64,000 nucleotides of DNA from Chitinophagales bacterium (GTDB lineage Bacteria > Bacteroidota > Bacteroidia > Chitinophagales > Saprospiraceae), in NCBI GenBank assembly GCA_013299105.1, contig JAAFJY010000004.1, forward strand, positions 62,001 to 126,000, written 5' to 3'. Below are positions 45,063 to 54,387 of this stretch, piece by piece. A model generated the notes under the pieces. The model was not told where the DNA came from and did no database searches. It worked only from the letters and a program-made list of their open reading frames with translations. Position 1 is the stretch's first letter. Each line of letters begins with the position of its first letter. A program made the translations under genes and the position numbers.

Positions 45063-47456
45063 ATGAAACTACTTTCTACCTCCATTTGGGCCATTGTTTT
45101 ACTGTTCAGTTTTTTTCAGCAAGCGGCTGCTCAAACCCCCAGCCAAACCTTGCGGGGTAAAGTGTATGACTTGCATTCCAAGGATGCCTTGCCTGAGGCC
45201 TCAGTCCAGCTCAAAGGCACTGAGTACGGCACCAGCAGCGATGACCAAGGTGTGTTTCGTTTCGACAACTTGCCCGTCGGGCGTTACCGGGTACAAGTGA
45301 CCTTTGTGGGTTACGATACTTTATTGATTGAAGAAGTGTTGCTGCAAGCGGGCAAAGAAACGGTGCTTGACCTGCCCTTGGTTTACAGCGCATCATTTTT
45401 AGAAGGCTTTACCGTCACTGCCGCGCCTTTGGAACTGAGCGCCATCGCAGGCACGGTGCGCAGCATCAGCAACGAAACGACCCTGCGTTTTCCGGCTACT
45501 TTTTTCGACGCGGCCCGTACGGTCACTACTTTTCCAGGAGTAGCGCAAGTGAATGACCAAGGCAACCTCCTCTCGGTACGCGGCAACAGCCCCAACTCGA
45601 ATCAATGGCGTTTGGAAGGCGTGGAAATCGTCAACCCCAACCACACCTCCAACGCTGGAACATTTTCGGATAATCCAACTCTCACTGGCGGCGGCGTCAA
45701 CATGCTCAGTACCCAAATGCTGGGCAACTCGGCTTTTTACTCCAGCGCTTATCCCGCTGAGTTTGGCAATGCCATTGGTGGTATTTTCGACATGCACCTG
45801 CGTCCTGGCAACAACGAAAAACGCGAATACACCCTGCAAACCAGTCTGATCGGCTTGGATGCCGCCGCCGAAGGGTACATTGGCAAACCTGGAGGAGCCT
45901 CTTATCTGGTCAATGGCCGTTATTCCACCTTGGGCTTATTGGGCGCAATGGGCGTGGACCTGGGCGACGAAGCCATTAATTTCCAGGATTTGGCTTACAA
46001 TTTGCTGTTTCCTCTGGGAAAAAGAGGGAAGTTGAGCGTTTTTGGCATGCATGGCAGTAGCAGCAACGTATTCCGGGGCTTGGCCGACAGTACCTTGTGG
46101 GAAGAGGACAAGCAGAGGTTTGACATTGACTTTCGATCCTCCACCAACCTCAGCGGATTCACCCTGAGCCTGCCTTTGGGAGCTGGGATTTGGAAGACCA
46201 CTTTTGCGCGCTCCCGCTACCAGGCCAGCCGCGAAGCCAACAGCATTTTGAGCCTGCCCGGTGTGCCTGCCAATACTTTGTACGAATTGGAAGAAACCAA
46301 AAATAGCTTACATACATATTGGATGGGGGCTTTGAGCGAGCGGAGTACTTTTAGAGCTGGTTTGCAATCTGTTTTTGAGACTTATGTACAACCTTATGTG
46401 GATTGGGAACATCGCAGGAAGCGTTGGGAATTTAATTTAGGCATGATTGCTCCTACCTTGCTTGACGTAGATGGAGCAGGAGGCAGTTCAATTGATTTGG
46501 TACTCCTGTTGCGATTCGGCCTCAAGTATAAATTGGGGCAACACAGCTCAATTACCTATAATTATGGTGGAAACCAAATGCAGACTAGCCTCCGTGACAA
46601 CTCTTTGCGTTGGTTTTCTTACAGCACCCTGGACGAGCGTTTTGTCGCAACGGCCCCTACCCTCACCAGCGCAGAACACCACAACCTGAGCTTCCGTAGT
46701 GATCTCCGCAAAGCAGGAGTAATTGAAGTGCAAGCTTATTATCAAAGCATCAATGACGCTGCTACCCAAAGCGAATACGGTTTCTCTGCTTTGAACTACA
46801 TGGAAGGCAATCCACTACCGCTGAATGTCAATCCAAGAAACGTCTATATCAGTGGTGAAGGCCGCAACTATGGCCTGGAATTCAACTGGCAAAAATATTG
46901 GCACAAGGGCTTCTTCTTTTTGCTCAATACGAGCATGTTTAACTCAGAATATAAAATGGCAGACCAACAACTGCCCTTGGCAAATCGCGACGAATCCTGG
47001 CGTCCCACCCGCTTCGCCACAGGCTACCTCGCCAACCTCACTGCGGGCAAAGAATGGACCAAAACCCGCCCCAGCGGCAAGTTGAAAACCCTGGGCATCA
47101 ATGGTCGCTTTGCGTTCAATGGCAATTTGCGCGATACACCCATCGACTTGGCTGCTTCGCAAAAAGCAGGGACCACCGTTTACGAAACGCCACGTTACCT
47201 CAACACCCAAGGGCAAGTGGCTTACCGCGAAGACCGCAGTTTCAGCATCCAACAGCCTACGTATTTCCGCACCGACTTGCGTTTTTACCTCAAATGGAAC
47301 AAAACCGGGCGCAACAACACCCTGGCTTTGGACATTCAAAATGCAACCAACTACCAAAACTCGGCTTACAGTTACTACGATGCGGTGCAAAAGCAAATTT
47401 TGCGCAAGCAGCAATTGGGCATCATCCCGATTTTGAGCTATCGGGTGGAGTTTTGA
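45063..47456 (+). CDS. TonB-dependent outer-membrane receptor with CarboxypepD_reg domain
   Basis: A 797-aa protein with a signal peptide (MKLLSTSIWAIVLLFSFFQQ). Residues about 27-110 are the carboxypeptidase-regulatory-like domain common in Bacteroidota receptors (LRGKVYDLHSKDALPEASVQ; GVFRFDNLPVGRYRVQVTF). The plug follows (RTVTTFPGVAQVNDQGNLLS; VRGNSPNSNQWRLEGVEI), then a barrel of about 22 strands. The size is near the small end for this class, and no SusD partner is beside it, so it may carry a non-polysaccharide ligand. Downstream is a DUF1703 gene. Confidence 0.88.
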   Translation: MKLLSTSIWAIVLLFSFFQQAAAQTPSQTLRGKVYDLHSKDALPEASVQLKGTEYGTSSDDQGVFRFDNLPVGRYRVQVTFVGYDTLLIEEVLLQAGKETVLDLPLVYSASFLEGFTVTAAPLELSAIAGTVRSISNETTLRFPATFFDAARTVTTFPGVAQVNDQGNLLSVRGNSPNSNQWRLEGVEIVNPNHTSNAGTFSDNPTLTGGGVNMLSTQMLGNSAFYSSAYPAEFGNAIGGIFDMHLRPGNNEKREYTLQTSLIGLDAAAEGYIGKPGGASYLVNGRYSTLGLLGAMGVDLGDEAINFQDLAYNLLFPLGKRGKLSVFGMHGSSSNVFRGLADSTLWEEDKQRFDIDFRSSTNLSGFTLSLPLGAGIWKTTFARSRYQASREANSILSLPGVPANTLYELEETKNSLHTYWMGALSERSTFRAGLQSVFETYVQPYVDWEHRRKRWEFNLGMIAPTLLDVDGAGGSSIDLVLLLRFGLKYKLGQHSSITYNYGGNQMQTSLRDNSLRWFSYSTLDERFVATAPTLTSAEHHNLSFRSDLRKAGVIEVQAYYQSINDAATQSEYGFSALNYMEGNPLPLNVNPRNVYISGEGRNYGLEFNWQKYWHKGFFFLLNTSMFNSEYKMADQQLPLANRDESWRPTRFATGYLANLTAGKEWTKTRPSGKLKTLGINGRFAFNGNLRDTPIDLAASQKAGTTVYETPRYLNTQGQVAYREDRSFSIQQPTYFRTDLRFYLKWNKTGRNNTLALDIQNATNYQNSAYSYYDAVQKQILRKQQLGIIPILSYRVEF

Positions 47457-47507
47457 CTTTTGGGGTAGGAGTCGCTTATATCCTTATGTTTTATCCTTAT
47501 TTATCCT

Positions 47508-47515
47508 TATCTTTG
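47508..47515 (+). promoter_or_regulatory. Possible -7 box of the DUF1703 gene
   Basis: TATCTTTG, an exact TAnnTTTG match, 19 bp before ATG 47534, preceded by a short TTATCCTTA tandem. No clear TTG at the right spacing. Confidence 0.4.
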
Positions 47516-47533
47516 TAGCACAATCCAATTGAT

Positions 47534-49081
47534 ATGGCACTCAAAAAGCTCCCTATTAGTTTACAGGATTTTCGGAAAATCATCGAAAACGGATTCAAAT
47601 ATATTGATAAGACAAAGTACATTTATCAAATTTGCCAAAGCCCTGGTGCTTATTTTATGTCTCGTCCACGGCGCTTTGGCAAATCCATTACGATTTCCAC
47701 CCTTGAAGAACTGTACTTGGGGAGTAAAGAATTGTTTAAAGGTTTGTGGATTGAGGACAAGTGGGATTGGAACAAAAAACACCCTGTGCTGCGTTTTTCT
47801 TTAACGACCATTGGCTATGAGAGCCTTGGACTAGGGCCTGCATTGGTCCAAGAGTTGAATTATCAGGCAGAAAAAAAAGGGCTCAAACTCAATCGATCAG
47901 GCATCGGTCCCTTGTTCAAAGAGCTCATTGAAGAGATGGGCAAGCAGGGAAAAGTAGTCGTGTTGATTGATGAGTACGATGCACCAATCATCAATTTTTT
48001 GGGAAAAGACCTCAATAAGGCCATTCAAAACCGAGACCTCCTACGGGAGTTTTACACCGTACTCAAAGACCTGGATTCTAGTATCGAGCTTGTTTTGCTA
48101 ACTGGTGTCAGCAAATTCACCAAAGTAGGCATTTTCTCTGGCCTCAATAACCTGAGTGACCTGACCATGGATGCCCAATATGCCACCATGCTGGGCTACA
48201 CCCAAGAGGAACTGGAAAGCAATTTTGGGGAAGAAATTGAGATGACGGCTCAAAAAATGAACCTATCTCGTGCCGAATTACTTGCTGAAATGCGGATGTG
48301 GTACAATGGATATCGGTTTCATACCAATGCGGATCGGGTTTACAATCCTGTATCTTGTAACTTGTTTTTTGAACGCCAAGAATTCCAAAATTTCTGGTTT
48401 TCAACTGGCACGCCTTCTTTTTTGGTCAGTATCCTCAAAGCCGAAGGGGTTTTCGACTTGCATTTTCCCGCTACCAGCTTGTCAGGTTTCGAAACCTTTG
48501 AACTCGACCAACTCAAACCCATCGCCATATTGTTCCAAACAGGCTACCTCACCATCCAGAGCAAGGATGAAGATGGACTCGTTAGCCTCGATTATCCCAA
48601 CAAGGAAGTGCGTGACGCTATGCTCGAAGTGCTCATTGAGAACTTTGTGGGGGTGGACACTGAGCTATCAGCAGCCTTGATCATCAAAATTCGCAATGCC
48701 TTTCGGGCCAATGACTTGGAACGTGTGATGCAGATACTTCAGGAGGTGTTCAAAAAAGTACCCTTTTTCTTGCATGAGCGCTACCCTGAAAAGTTTTTTC
48801 ACGCGGCCATTCACTTGCTTTTTTCTTACCTGGGGGTGCGCATCCACAGCGAGGTATGCACCAGCGACGGGCGTATTGACAGCCTCGTGGAAACCGATAC
48901 CCACGTTTACATCCTCGAATACAAACTCAATCGGAGTGCCAAAGCCGCTTTGGAGCAAATCAAGCAAAAACGTTACTACCAAGCTTACTGGAATGTGGGA
49001 AAACCCGTGGAGGGCGTAGGGGTCAATTTTTCGAGCAAAACCAAAAATATCCAGGGCTGGGTGGCTGAAGTGGTGGCTTAA
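47534..49081 (+). CDS. AAA-like ATPase with C-terminal PD-(D/E)XK nuclease domain (DUF1703 type)
   Basis: A 515-aa protein. The N-terminal segment is a known family opening (LPISLQDFRKIIENGFKYID, then KTKYIYQI). Walker A is the RPRRFGKS variant near residues 44-51 and Walker B is VVLIDEYDAP near 145. The C-terminal part is a nuclease-like fold (HSEVCTSDGRIDSLVETD, then VYILEYKLN, with D and E-x-K). These genes are abundant and multi-copy in Bacteroidota and are thought to be mobile or defence-related; the biochemical role is not established. Repeat A4 lies downstream. Confidence 0.85.
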   Translation: MALKKLPISLQDFRKIIENGFKYIDKTKYIYQICQSPGAYFMSRPRRFGKSITISTLEELYLGSKELFKGLWIEDKWDWNKKHPVLRFSLTTIGYESLGLGPALVQELNYQAEKKGLKLNRSGIGPLFKELIEEMGKQGKVVVLIDEYDAPIINFLGKDLNKAIQNRDLLREFYTVLKDLDSSIELVLLTGVSKFTKVGIFSGLNNLSDLTMDAQYATMLGYTQEELESNFGEEIEMTAQKMNLSRAELLAEMRMWYNGYRFHTNADRVYNPVSCNLFFERQEFQNFWFSTGTPSFLVSILKAEGVFDLHFPATSLSGFETFELDQLKPIAILFQTGYLTIQSKDEDGLVSLDYPNKEVRDAMLEVLIENFVGVDTELSAALIIKIRNAFRANDLERVMQILQEVFKKVPFFLHERYPEKFFHAAIHLLFSYLGVRIHSEVCTSDGRIDSLVETDTHVYILEYKLNRSAKAALEQIKQKRYYQAYWNVGKPVEGVGVNFSSKTKNIQGWVAEVVA

Positions 49082-49218
49082 GTTTTGTACCAGCCGAGTA
49101 TTTATTTTCAACGTCTTCCGAATAAACCATCTCTAAATGAAAGGTGCTAATACTCTTTTGCGATAAAATTTGGAAAATTGGTAGTTTTATGCTAAAAAAG
49201 TGCTACCTTAGTACTAAG

Positions 49219-49507
49219 TAACGGTTCAAAAATAAACCTTTCCAATTTTTTAATTGCTTAGGTGTCAACGTCATGCTGGAAATCCGTAAAAAAGGGTGTG
49301 AAGTGTGTAAGTGTGAGTTCGGGTGTGTGGGCTTCGAGATTAAATTTAGTCTCCAATTGAAAACGAGGTTTCTTCACACTCAAACCCACACAAGCACACC
49401 CAAACCCAATTTTATCCGTGTTCCAAAAATGGCCTCGCGCAGCGAGGGCATAATCTATAAAGTACGCAGTTGCGATTTGGTAAGGTTTATTCGTGGCTTG
49501 TCACTAA
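49219..49507 (+). repeat. Family A intergenic repeat, copy A4, with extra arms
   Basis: The longest copy (289 bp). Ends AATAAACCTTTCCAA (49231-49245) and TTGGTAAGGTTTATT (49477-49491, same as A2 and A3). Hairpin GCCTCGC-GCA-GCGAGG at 49432-49447. It carries an insert of GTGTG-rich and CACAC-rich arms (GGGTGTGAAGTGTGTAAG to CACACCCAAACCC) that can pair. Part of this arm also occurs in copy A7. It extends the downstream gene's apparent frame. Confidence 0.85.
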
Positions 49508-49521
49508 ACTATAAACACAGC

Positions 49522-50460
49522 ATGAAATTCGCAATGACCTTTTTGGGCTTACATTCGGCCTTGCTCTGCTTTGCTCAAACTACTCCGCCATCAACTGAGC
49601 TGCTCATCACCGCCTTGCGCACGGGTGATACCGAAATTTTTGCCATCAACCCCCAAACCGGAGATGCCCGCAACATCAGCCGGGCCTTGGGTACGGAGGA
49701 ACGCTACCCGCAATGGTCGCCGGATGGTCGGCAAATCGTTTATACGTCCAATCGGGGCGATGGTCAAACCTACAACCTCTTCATCACCAATGCTGACGGC
49801 GGCAAAGTCAAACGCTTGACCCAAATGATGGTGGGCTCAGTTGCGTATTGGGCCAGTTGGACCGCCGATGGCCAGTGGATTTACTTCAATGAAGGCAAAA
49901 CTTCCAAGGTTTGCAGGGTAAAACCCGATGGCAGCGGCTTCCAAGTCATGGCTGAAGGGCGCGATGCCAATGTTTCGCCCGATGGCACCAAATTGGTTTA
50001 TACCCAGCAAGGACCTAATGGTTACGGTGTATGGGTGATGAATGTGGACGGCAGCAACCGCACCCAAATCATTCCCAATGAATCACAAATCGGCGGCATC
50101 GCCCCGGTGTGGTCGCCCGATAGCAAAAAAGTGGCTTTTTCGATGCAAGTGGGCGAGTTTGCCGAGATTTTCTCCTGCAATGCCGATGGCAGCGACTTGC
50201 AGCAGTTGACCCAATTGAGCCAGATCAGCTCGTCGCCCGCTTTTTCGCCCGATGGGCAATGGATTACCTTTCGTGTGACCAACGAAGCTTACTGGCGCGA
50301 CGCCAAAACCCGCGACAAAACCTACCAGGAAAAAGTGGCCGACAAGCGCCCGGTTTGGCTCATGAAGGCCGATGGCAGCAACCCGGTTTTGCTCGAAGCC
50401 CTGCATTACCAGTGCGCCATGGACGGCAGTCGCGCCGAGTGGCGGCCTGGGAAGAAGTAA
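49522..50460 (+). CDS. Secreted TolB/PD40 beta-propeller protein
   Basis: A 312-aa protein. ATG at 49522 gives a Sec signal (MKFAMTFLGLHSALLCFAQ). The open frame reaches back to 49273 but only through repeat A4, so that N-terminus is not real. Repeated PD40 motifs: YPQWSPDGRQIVYTSNRGDG, ASWTADGQWIYFNEG, NVSPDGTKLVYTQ, PVWSPDSKKVAFSM and PAFSPDGQWITFRV. Such propellers bind proteins or sugars; it may also be a lone sensor. It is followed after 49 bp by a glycosidase gene, so both may form one unit. Confidence 0.85.
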   Translation: MKFAMTFLGLHSALLCFAQTTPPSTELLITALRTGDTEIFAINPQTGDARNISRALGTEERYPQWSPDGRQIVYTSNRGDGQTYNLFITNADGGKVKRLTQMMVGSVAYWASWTADGQWIYFNEGKTSKVCRVKPDGSGFQVMAEGRDANVSPDGTKLVYTQQGPNGYGVWVMNVDGSNRTQIIPNESQIGGIAPVWSPDSKKVAFSMQVGEFAEIFSCNADGSDLQQLTQLSQISSSPAFSPDGQWITFRVTNEAYWRDAKTRDKTYQEKVADKRPVWLMKADGSNPVLLEALHYQCAMDGSRAEWRPGKK

Positions 50461-50509
50461 TTATAGTTTTCAGACCAACTCAAATCTTTCAGCTCAAATC
50501 CAAACTTTC

Positions 50510-51892
50510 ATGAAGATCGCAACAACAACATTCTCCTTGCTATTTTGCCTTTTTTGCAGTGTACTGGGGGCACAAACTTTTCCCAATACTTTGGTTCATG
50601 GGCCGCTCAAAGTGTCGCCCAATCAGCGTTACCTGGTGCACGCTGATGGCACTCCATTCTATTGGCTTGGCGATACGGCCTGGGAGCTTTTTCACCGCCT
50701 TAACCGGGAAGAGGCCGATACTTACCTCAAAAACCGCTTCGACAAGGGTTTTACCGTCATCCAGGCGGTAGCTTTGGCCGAAATTGATGGCTTGGGCGAC
50801 CCCAACCCTTACGGCGAAATACCCTTGGAAAACAACGACCCCACCAAGCCCCGCGAAGCCTATTTCAAGCACGTGGATTACATCGTTGACAAGGCGGCTG
50901 ACCTTGGGCTTTACATCGCCCTGCTGCCAACATGGGGCGATAAATTGTTCAAAGAAAGATGGGGCAAAGGCCCAGAAATTTTCAATACAAGCAATGCCAA
51001 AGTGTACGGCGAATGGATCGGCCAACGCTACAAAGATCGCAAAAACATCATTTGGGTGCTCGGTGGCGACCGCAATCCCCGCGACCAAAACGACATTGAA
51101 GTATGGCGGGCCATGGCCGCTGGCATCGAAAAAGCAGTGGGCGGAGCTGAAAAGGCCCTGATGACTTTTCACCCGCAGCCCAACGACCTCGCCAATGGCG
51201 GTGCAGGTAAGTGGTTTCACAACGATGCTTGGTTTGATTTCAACATGTTCCAAACGGGCCATTGCCGTGAAAACAACGTTTATGACCGCATTCAGGTAGC
51301 TTACCAGCGCACACCGATCAAACCGACCATCGACGGCGAGTCAATCTACGAAGACCATCCAGTATGCTTCAATCGAAACGACTTGGGGCTGTCTAGCGCC
51401 TATGATGTACGCAAGTATGCCTGGCTGGACGTATTCGCTGGGGCTTTCGGCCATACTTATGGTTGCCACGACATTTGGCAAATGTATTCGCCCCAAAAAG
51501 AGTCAGTGAATGGGGCTTCGATCCCTTGGAAAACGGCTATGGATTTGCCAGCGGCTGGTCAAATGCAGCACCTGCGCCGCTTGATTGAGTCGCGCCCCAT
51601 GTTAGAGCGCATTCCGAATCAAGCATTGATTGTGAGCGCCCGCAATGCCAACGACCGCATTCAAGCCACCAGCGGCAAAAACTACGCTTTCATTTATACC
51701 GCCCAAGGGAAGGAAATCAGCGTAAAATTGGGCACGATTGCTGGAGCCAAAGTAAAAGCCGCTTGGTACAACCCCCGCGACGGCAAAAGCACCGAGGCTG
51801 GAGAAGCACTCAACAAAGGCATCAAAGTGTACAAAGCACCCGGCAGTGGCTATGGCCAGGACTGGTGCTTGGTCTTGGATTTTGTGAAGTAA
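50510..51892 (+). CDS. GH140-type glycoside hydrolase (DUF4038 family)
   Basis: A 460-aa secreted enzyme. ATG at 50510 (MKIATTTFSLLFCLFCSVLG) gives a signal peptide; the frame runs back into the previous gene but is not used. The catalytic TIM barrel opens with DGTPFYWLGDTAWELFHRL, then RFDKGFTVIQAVALAEIDGL, YIALLPTWGDK, IIWVLGGDRNPRDQND and PTIDGESIYEDHP. These are hallmarks of the DUF4038/GH140 group (apiosidases of pectin degradation). A C-terminal collagenase-type beta domain (residues about 365-460) follows. It supports plant-polymer breakdown. Confidence 0.85.
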   Translation: MKIATTTFSLLFCLFCSVLGAQTFPNTLVHGPLKVSPNQRYLVHADGTPFYWLGDTAWELFHRLNREEADTYLKNRFDKGFTVIQAVALAEIDGLGDPNPYGEIPLENNDPTKPREAYFKHVDYIVDKAADLGLYIALLPTWGDKLFKERWGKGPEIFNTSNAKVYGEWIGQRYKDRKNIIWVLGGDRNPRDQNDIEVWRAMAAGIEKAVGGAEKALMTFHPQPNDLANGGAGKWFHNDAWFDFNMFQTGHCRENNVYDRIQVAYQRTPIKPTIDGESIYEDHPVCFNRNDLGLSSAYDVRKYAWLDVFAGAFGHTYGCHDIWQMYSPQKESVNGASIPWKTAMDLPAAGQMQHLRRLIESRPMLERIPNQALIVSARNANDRIQATSGKNYAFIYTAQGKEISVKLGTIAGAKVKAAWYNPRDGKSTEAGEALNKGIKVYKAPGSGYGQDWCLVLDFVK

Positions 51893-51896
51893 AATA

Positions 51897-52047
51897 GAGT
51901 TGAAATGTTGAGGGTTGAAATGTTGAAAAGAGGGCTTCGATCTGCATGCTTAGACAGCGGCGGTTTAAACAAAAAGTGATGGTCAACATCACAGGTCCGC
52001 GTCACTTTGGCTCTCTTCAACCCTTCAACATTTCAACCTTTCAACTC
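51897..52047. repeat. Long imperfect inverted repeat between convergent genes
   Basis: Arms GTTGAAATGTTGAGGGTTG (51899 onward) and CAACCCTTCAACATTTCAAC (to about 52037) are near reverse complements. The middle has further stems (AAAGTGA / TCACTTT; GTGATG / CATCAC). It could serve as a bidirectional terminator. The GGTCAACATCA part is like the family A core. Confidence 0.65.
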
Positions 52048-52051
52048 TCTC

Positions 52052-53404
52052 TCAAATTCCCCTAAACGGATCATCCGGGAATCGAATCAACTGCGCTTGG
52101 CCTTTTTCCAACTCGATCCAATGACACAGCAGCATGCCAATGCCCGCAGCACCTTGCATGTAACCCGACTGGGCTTGTAAGTTATCGGGTTGGCTGCGGT
52201 TTTCGGCTTGGATCCAACGCAGGCCCTGGGCGTCGGCAGTGGAGTGTTTGAGCAAGTCTTGGGTATGTAGCCAGGCGTACTCGCGGTACTTTTTCTTTTT
52301 GCTCATTTTAAATACCGTGAGGTAAAACTCTGCCACCCCCGCATTTCCACAACACTGGCTGACATTGTTCCAAAAACCCGGCGTGCGCTGCTTAGGAATG
52401 GAGGTATTCATGGTGGCTGCTACGGCTTCGTCCCAGGCTTTTTGCCAGATTTTGCGCTGTTTTTTGTAAGACGTATACAAGGTGTAGTACAAACGCGCCG
52501 TACCCACCGGACCATGACAATAACCCAGGTAAAACAAGTCTTTGCCGTCGCCTTCTTCGTGGTGGCAAATCAAACCATCTGGCTTTTTGATCGCTTGCAA
52601 ATAGCGCGCGCCGTTGAGCGCCGGGCGCAGGTAACGCCCTTCTTCTAAGATTTTGAACAATTCAGCCTGGAAAAAAGCCACTCCAGCAGTGCCGTGCGAA
52701 AAATTGGGCATGGTGCGCTCAAAACCTGGCCACATGCGCCATTTCCATTGCTCGGCGGTCACGCGTACCGATTGGAGCGAAAGCCAATTGCCTACATTCG
52801 CGGCCAGTTCCAACCAAGTGAAGTTTTTGGTTTCGCGGTAAGCGTACAAAAGGAACAGGCCAATGCCCGCATTGCCCGAAATGATGTCGGTGACCATGCC
52901 CCAATGGGTGATTTCACCACGGGTCTCAGCATTGTTGATCAGCAGTTTTAGCGCACGCTCAAAGGCTTGGTTGTAGCGCTCATCCTTGGTGGCTTTGTAG
53001 GCTTCGCGCAGGGTGAAGGCGATGCCACTCAGGCCGCTGTACAATCCCGCAGCCCCACTGCGATCCAGGTCGAACAATTGGGTTGGCATTTTAGCCAACA
53101 AGTAATTGGCTCCGGCTTTGGCCTCCTCCAGGTATTCCGCTTTGCCCAAAGCATGGTGAGCTTCCAGGTAAAACAAGACTACTCCTGGGCTGCCGCTGTA
53201 CAGATCTAGGCTGCTGCGAGCCATTCCAGTGTCGGCGGGTGCAACTACCCAGGCGGTTCCCTCCGGGGTTTCCAGTTTGTGCTTGCTCAACCACAGGTGG
53301 ATGCGCTGGATGCTGTCGGTCAGCGCTTGGCTGTTGTTGGCCCAGCCAGAAATTTGAAAAAGCAAAAAGAAGAGGCCCAATGCCCCCAATTGACGACGAT
53401 TCAT
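52052..53404 (-). CDS. Exported LanC-like protein
   Basis: A 450-aa protein with a Sec signal (MNRRQLGALGLFFLLFQISG). Seven helical hairpins of the LanC alpha/alpha barrel are visible through GSPGVVLFYLEAH, GLYSGLSGIAFTL, ISGNAGIGLFLLY, SHGTAGVAFFQAE, GYCHGPVGTARLYY, CCGNAGVAEFYL and MQGAAGIGMLLC. The zinc-ligand sites appear as GYCHG (first Cys) and QCCGN, where the usual CHG reads CCG. LanC enzymes close lanthionine rings in the cytoplasm, but this one is exported and no lantibiotic gene is near. Another function of the fold is likely. Confidence 0.82.
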   Translation of the reverse strand: MNRRQLGALGLFFLLFQISGWANNSQALTDSIQRIHLWLSKHKLETPEGTAWVVAPADTGMARSSLDLYSGSPGVVLFYLEAHHALGKAEYLEEAKAGANYLLAKMPTQLFDLDRSGAAGLYSGLSGIAFTLREAYKATKDERYNQAFERALKLLINNAETRGEITHWGMVTDIISGNAGIGLFLLYAYRETKNFTWLELAANVGNWLSLQSVRVTAEQWKWRMWPGFERTMPNFSHGTAGVAFFQAELFKILEEGRYLRPALNGARYLQAIKKPDGLICHHEEGDGKDLFYLGYCHGPVGTARLYYTLYTSYKKQRKIWQKAWDEAVAATMNTSIPKQRTPGFWNNVSQCCGNAGVAEFYLTVFKMSKKKKYREYAWLHTQDLLKHSTADAQGLRWIQAENRSQPDNLQAQSGYMQGAAGIGMLLCHWIELEKGQAQLIRFPDDPFRGI

Positions 53405-53420
53405 GAGATTTTAGACTTCG

Positions 53421-54146
53421 TTACTCCAAATCAAAGTTAGGCTGCAATTCTTTTTCGCGTTGGCGATAAAACTCGTTGACGATGTTGATCACTTCTTCAG
53501 GGTCGTCGGTGATCGGCAAAAGATCAAGGTCATCAGCCGAGATGTTGTTCTCTTTCTCCAACATCACTTCTTTCATCCAGTCCTTAAGGCCCATCCAGAA
53601 TTTGGTACCTACCAAAATGATCGGCACCTTGGAGATCTTTTTGGTTTGCACCAGGGTCATCACCTCAAACACCTCGTCCATCGTACCAAAACCGCCGGGC
53701 AGGGCCACAAAGGCCTGAGCGTACTTCACAAACATCACTTTGCGAATGAAAAAGTAGCGGAAATTGAGGCTTTTGTCGCGGTCGATGTAATTGTTGTTGT
53801 TTTGCTCAAAGGGCAGGTTGATGTTCAGGCCCACGGATTTTCCTCCCAGCAGTTGGGCACCTTTGTTGCCCGCTTCCATGATACCAGGACCGCCACCAGT
53901 GATCACGCCATACCCTTCGAGGGTGAGGCGCCGGGCGATGTCAACGGCAAGTTTGTAATAAGGGTGATCGGGTTTGGTACGGGCCGAACCAAAGATAGAC
54001 ACACAGGGGCCAATGGCGTTTAAGGTCTCAAAACCCTCTACAAATTCTGAAATTACTTTGAACATGGTCCAGGAATTCTGCCCCTTCAAGGCGTGCGACC
54101 AGTTCTTCATTTTCAATGAGCCATTGGATTGATCAAGTTCTGACAT
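53421..54146 (-). CDS. LOG family protein (TIGR00730 type)
   Basis: A 241-aa Rossmann-fold protein. ATG at 54146 (MSELDQSNGSLKMKNW) is preferred over the frame start at 54260. Family motifs: VSIFGSARTKPDHPYY, GYGVITGGGPGIMEAGNKGA, and LPGGFGTMDEVFEVMTLVQT, the PGGxGTxxE signature of LOG (cytokinin-activating phosphoribohydrolase) and nucleotide-hydrolase relatives. These act on nucleoside monophosphates; the exact substrate is unknown. Confidence 0.9.
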   Translation of the reverse strand: MSELDQSNGSLKMKNWSHALKGQNSWTMFKVISEFVEGFETLNAIGPCVSIFGSARTKPDHPYYKLAVDIARRLTLEGYGVITGGGPGIMEAGNKGAQLLGGKSVGLNINLPFEQNNNNYIDRDKSLNFRYFFIRKVMFVKYAQAFVALPGGFGTMDEVFEVMTLVQTKKISKVPIILVGTKFWMGLKDWMKEVMLEKENNISADDLDLLPITDDPEEVINIVNEFYRQREKELQPNFDLE

Positions 54147-54387
54147 AATTTTAGGTTTTTTAGCGTGCGAACCATGCGCACTTTTGATGAATTCATGCTG
54201 GAAAAAGGACAGCAGATTAAAAACGCTTTTGTGCTGGGAAAGATGTTCAGTTCCCGGCAAACTTTCAAATGTAGGAGGTTTTTGGAGATTTTTATGAGAA
54301 AATGGATGGTTTTTATTTTTTCAAGCCGAATGCCCAAGCTGAGATACTCCAAGATTGATCCGTATCACCCTTTTCATATGCATAAAA

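Noticed and set aside
45063-47456. SusC of a polysaccharide utilisation locus
   Set aside because: At 797 aa it is shorter than typical SusC, no SusD-like lipoprotein is adjacent, and the glycosidase is 3 kb away behind an unrelated gene and a repeat.
52052-53404. Lantibiotic biosynthesis cluster
   Set aside because: Only the LanC-like gene is present; no precursor peptide, LanB/LanM or transporter was found, and the protein has a signal peptide.
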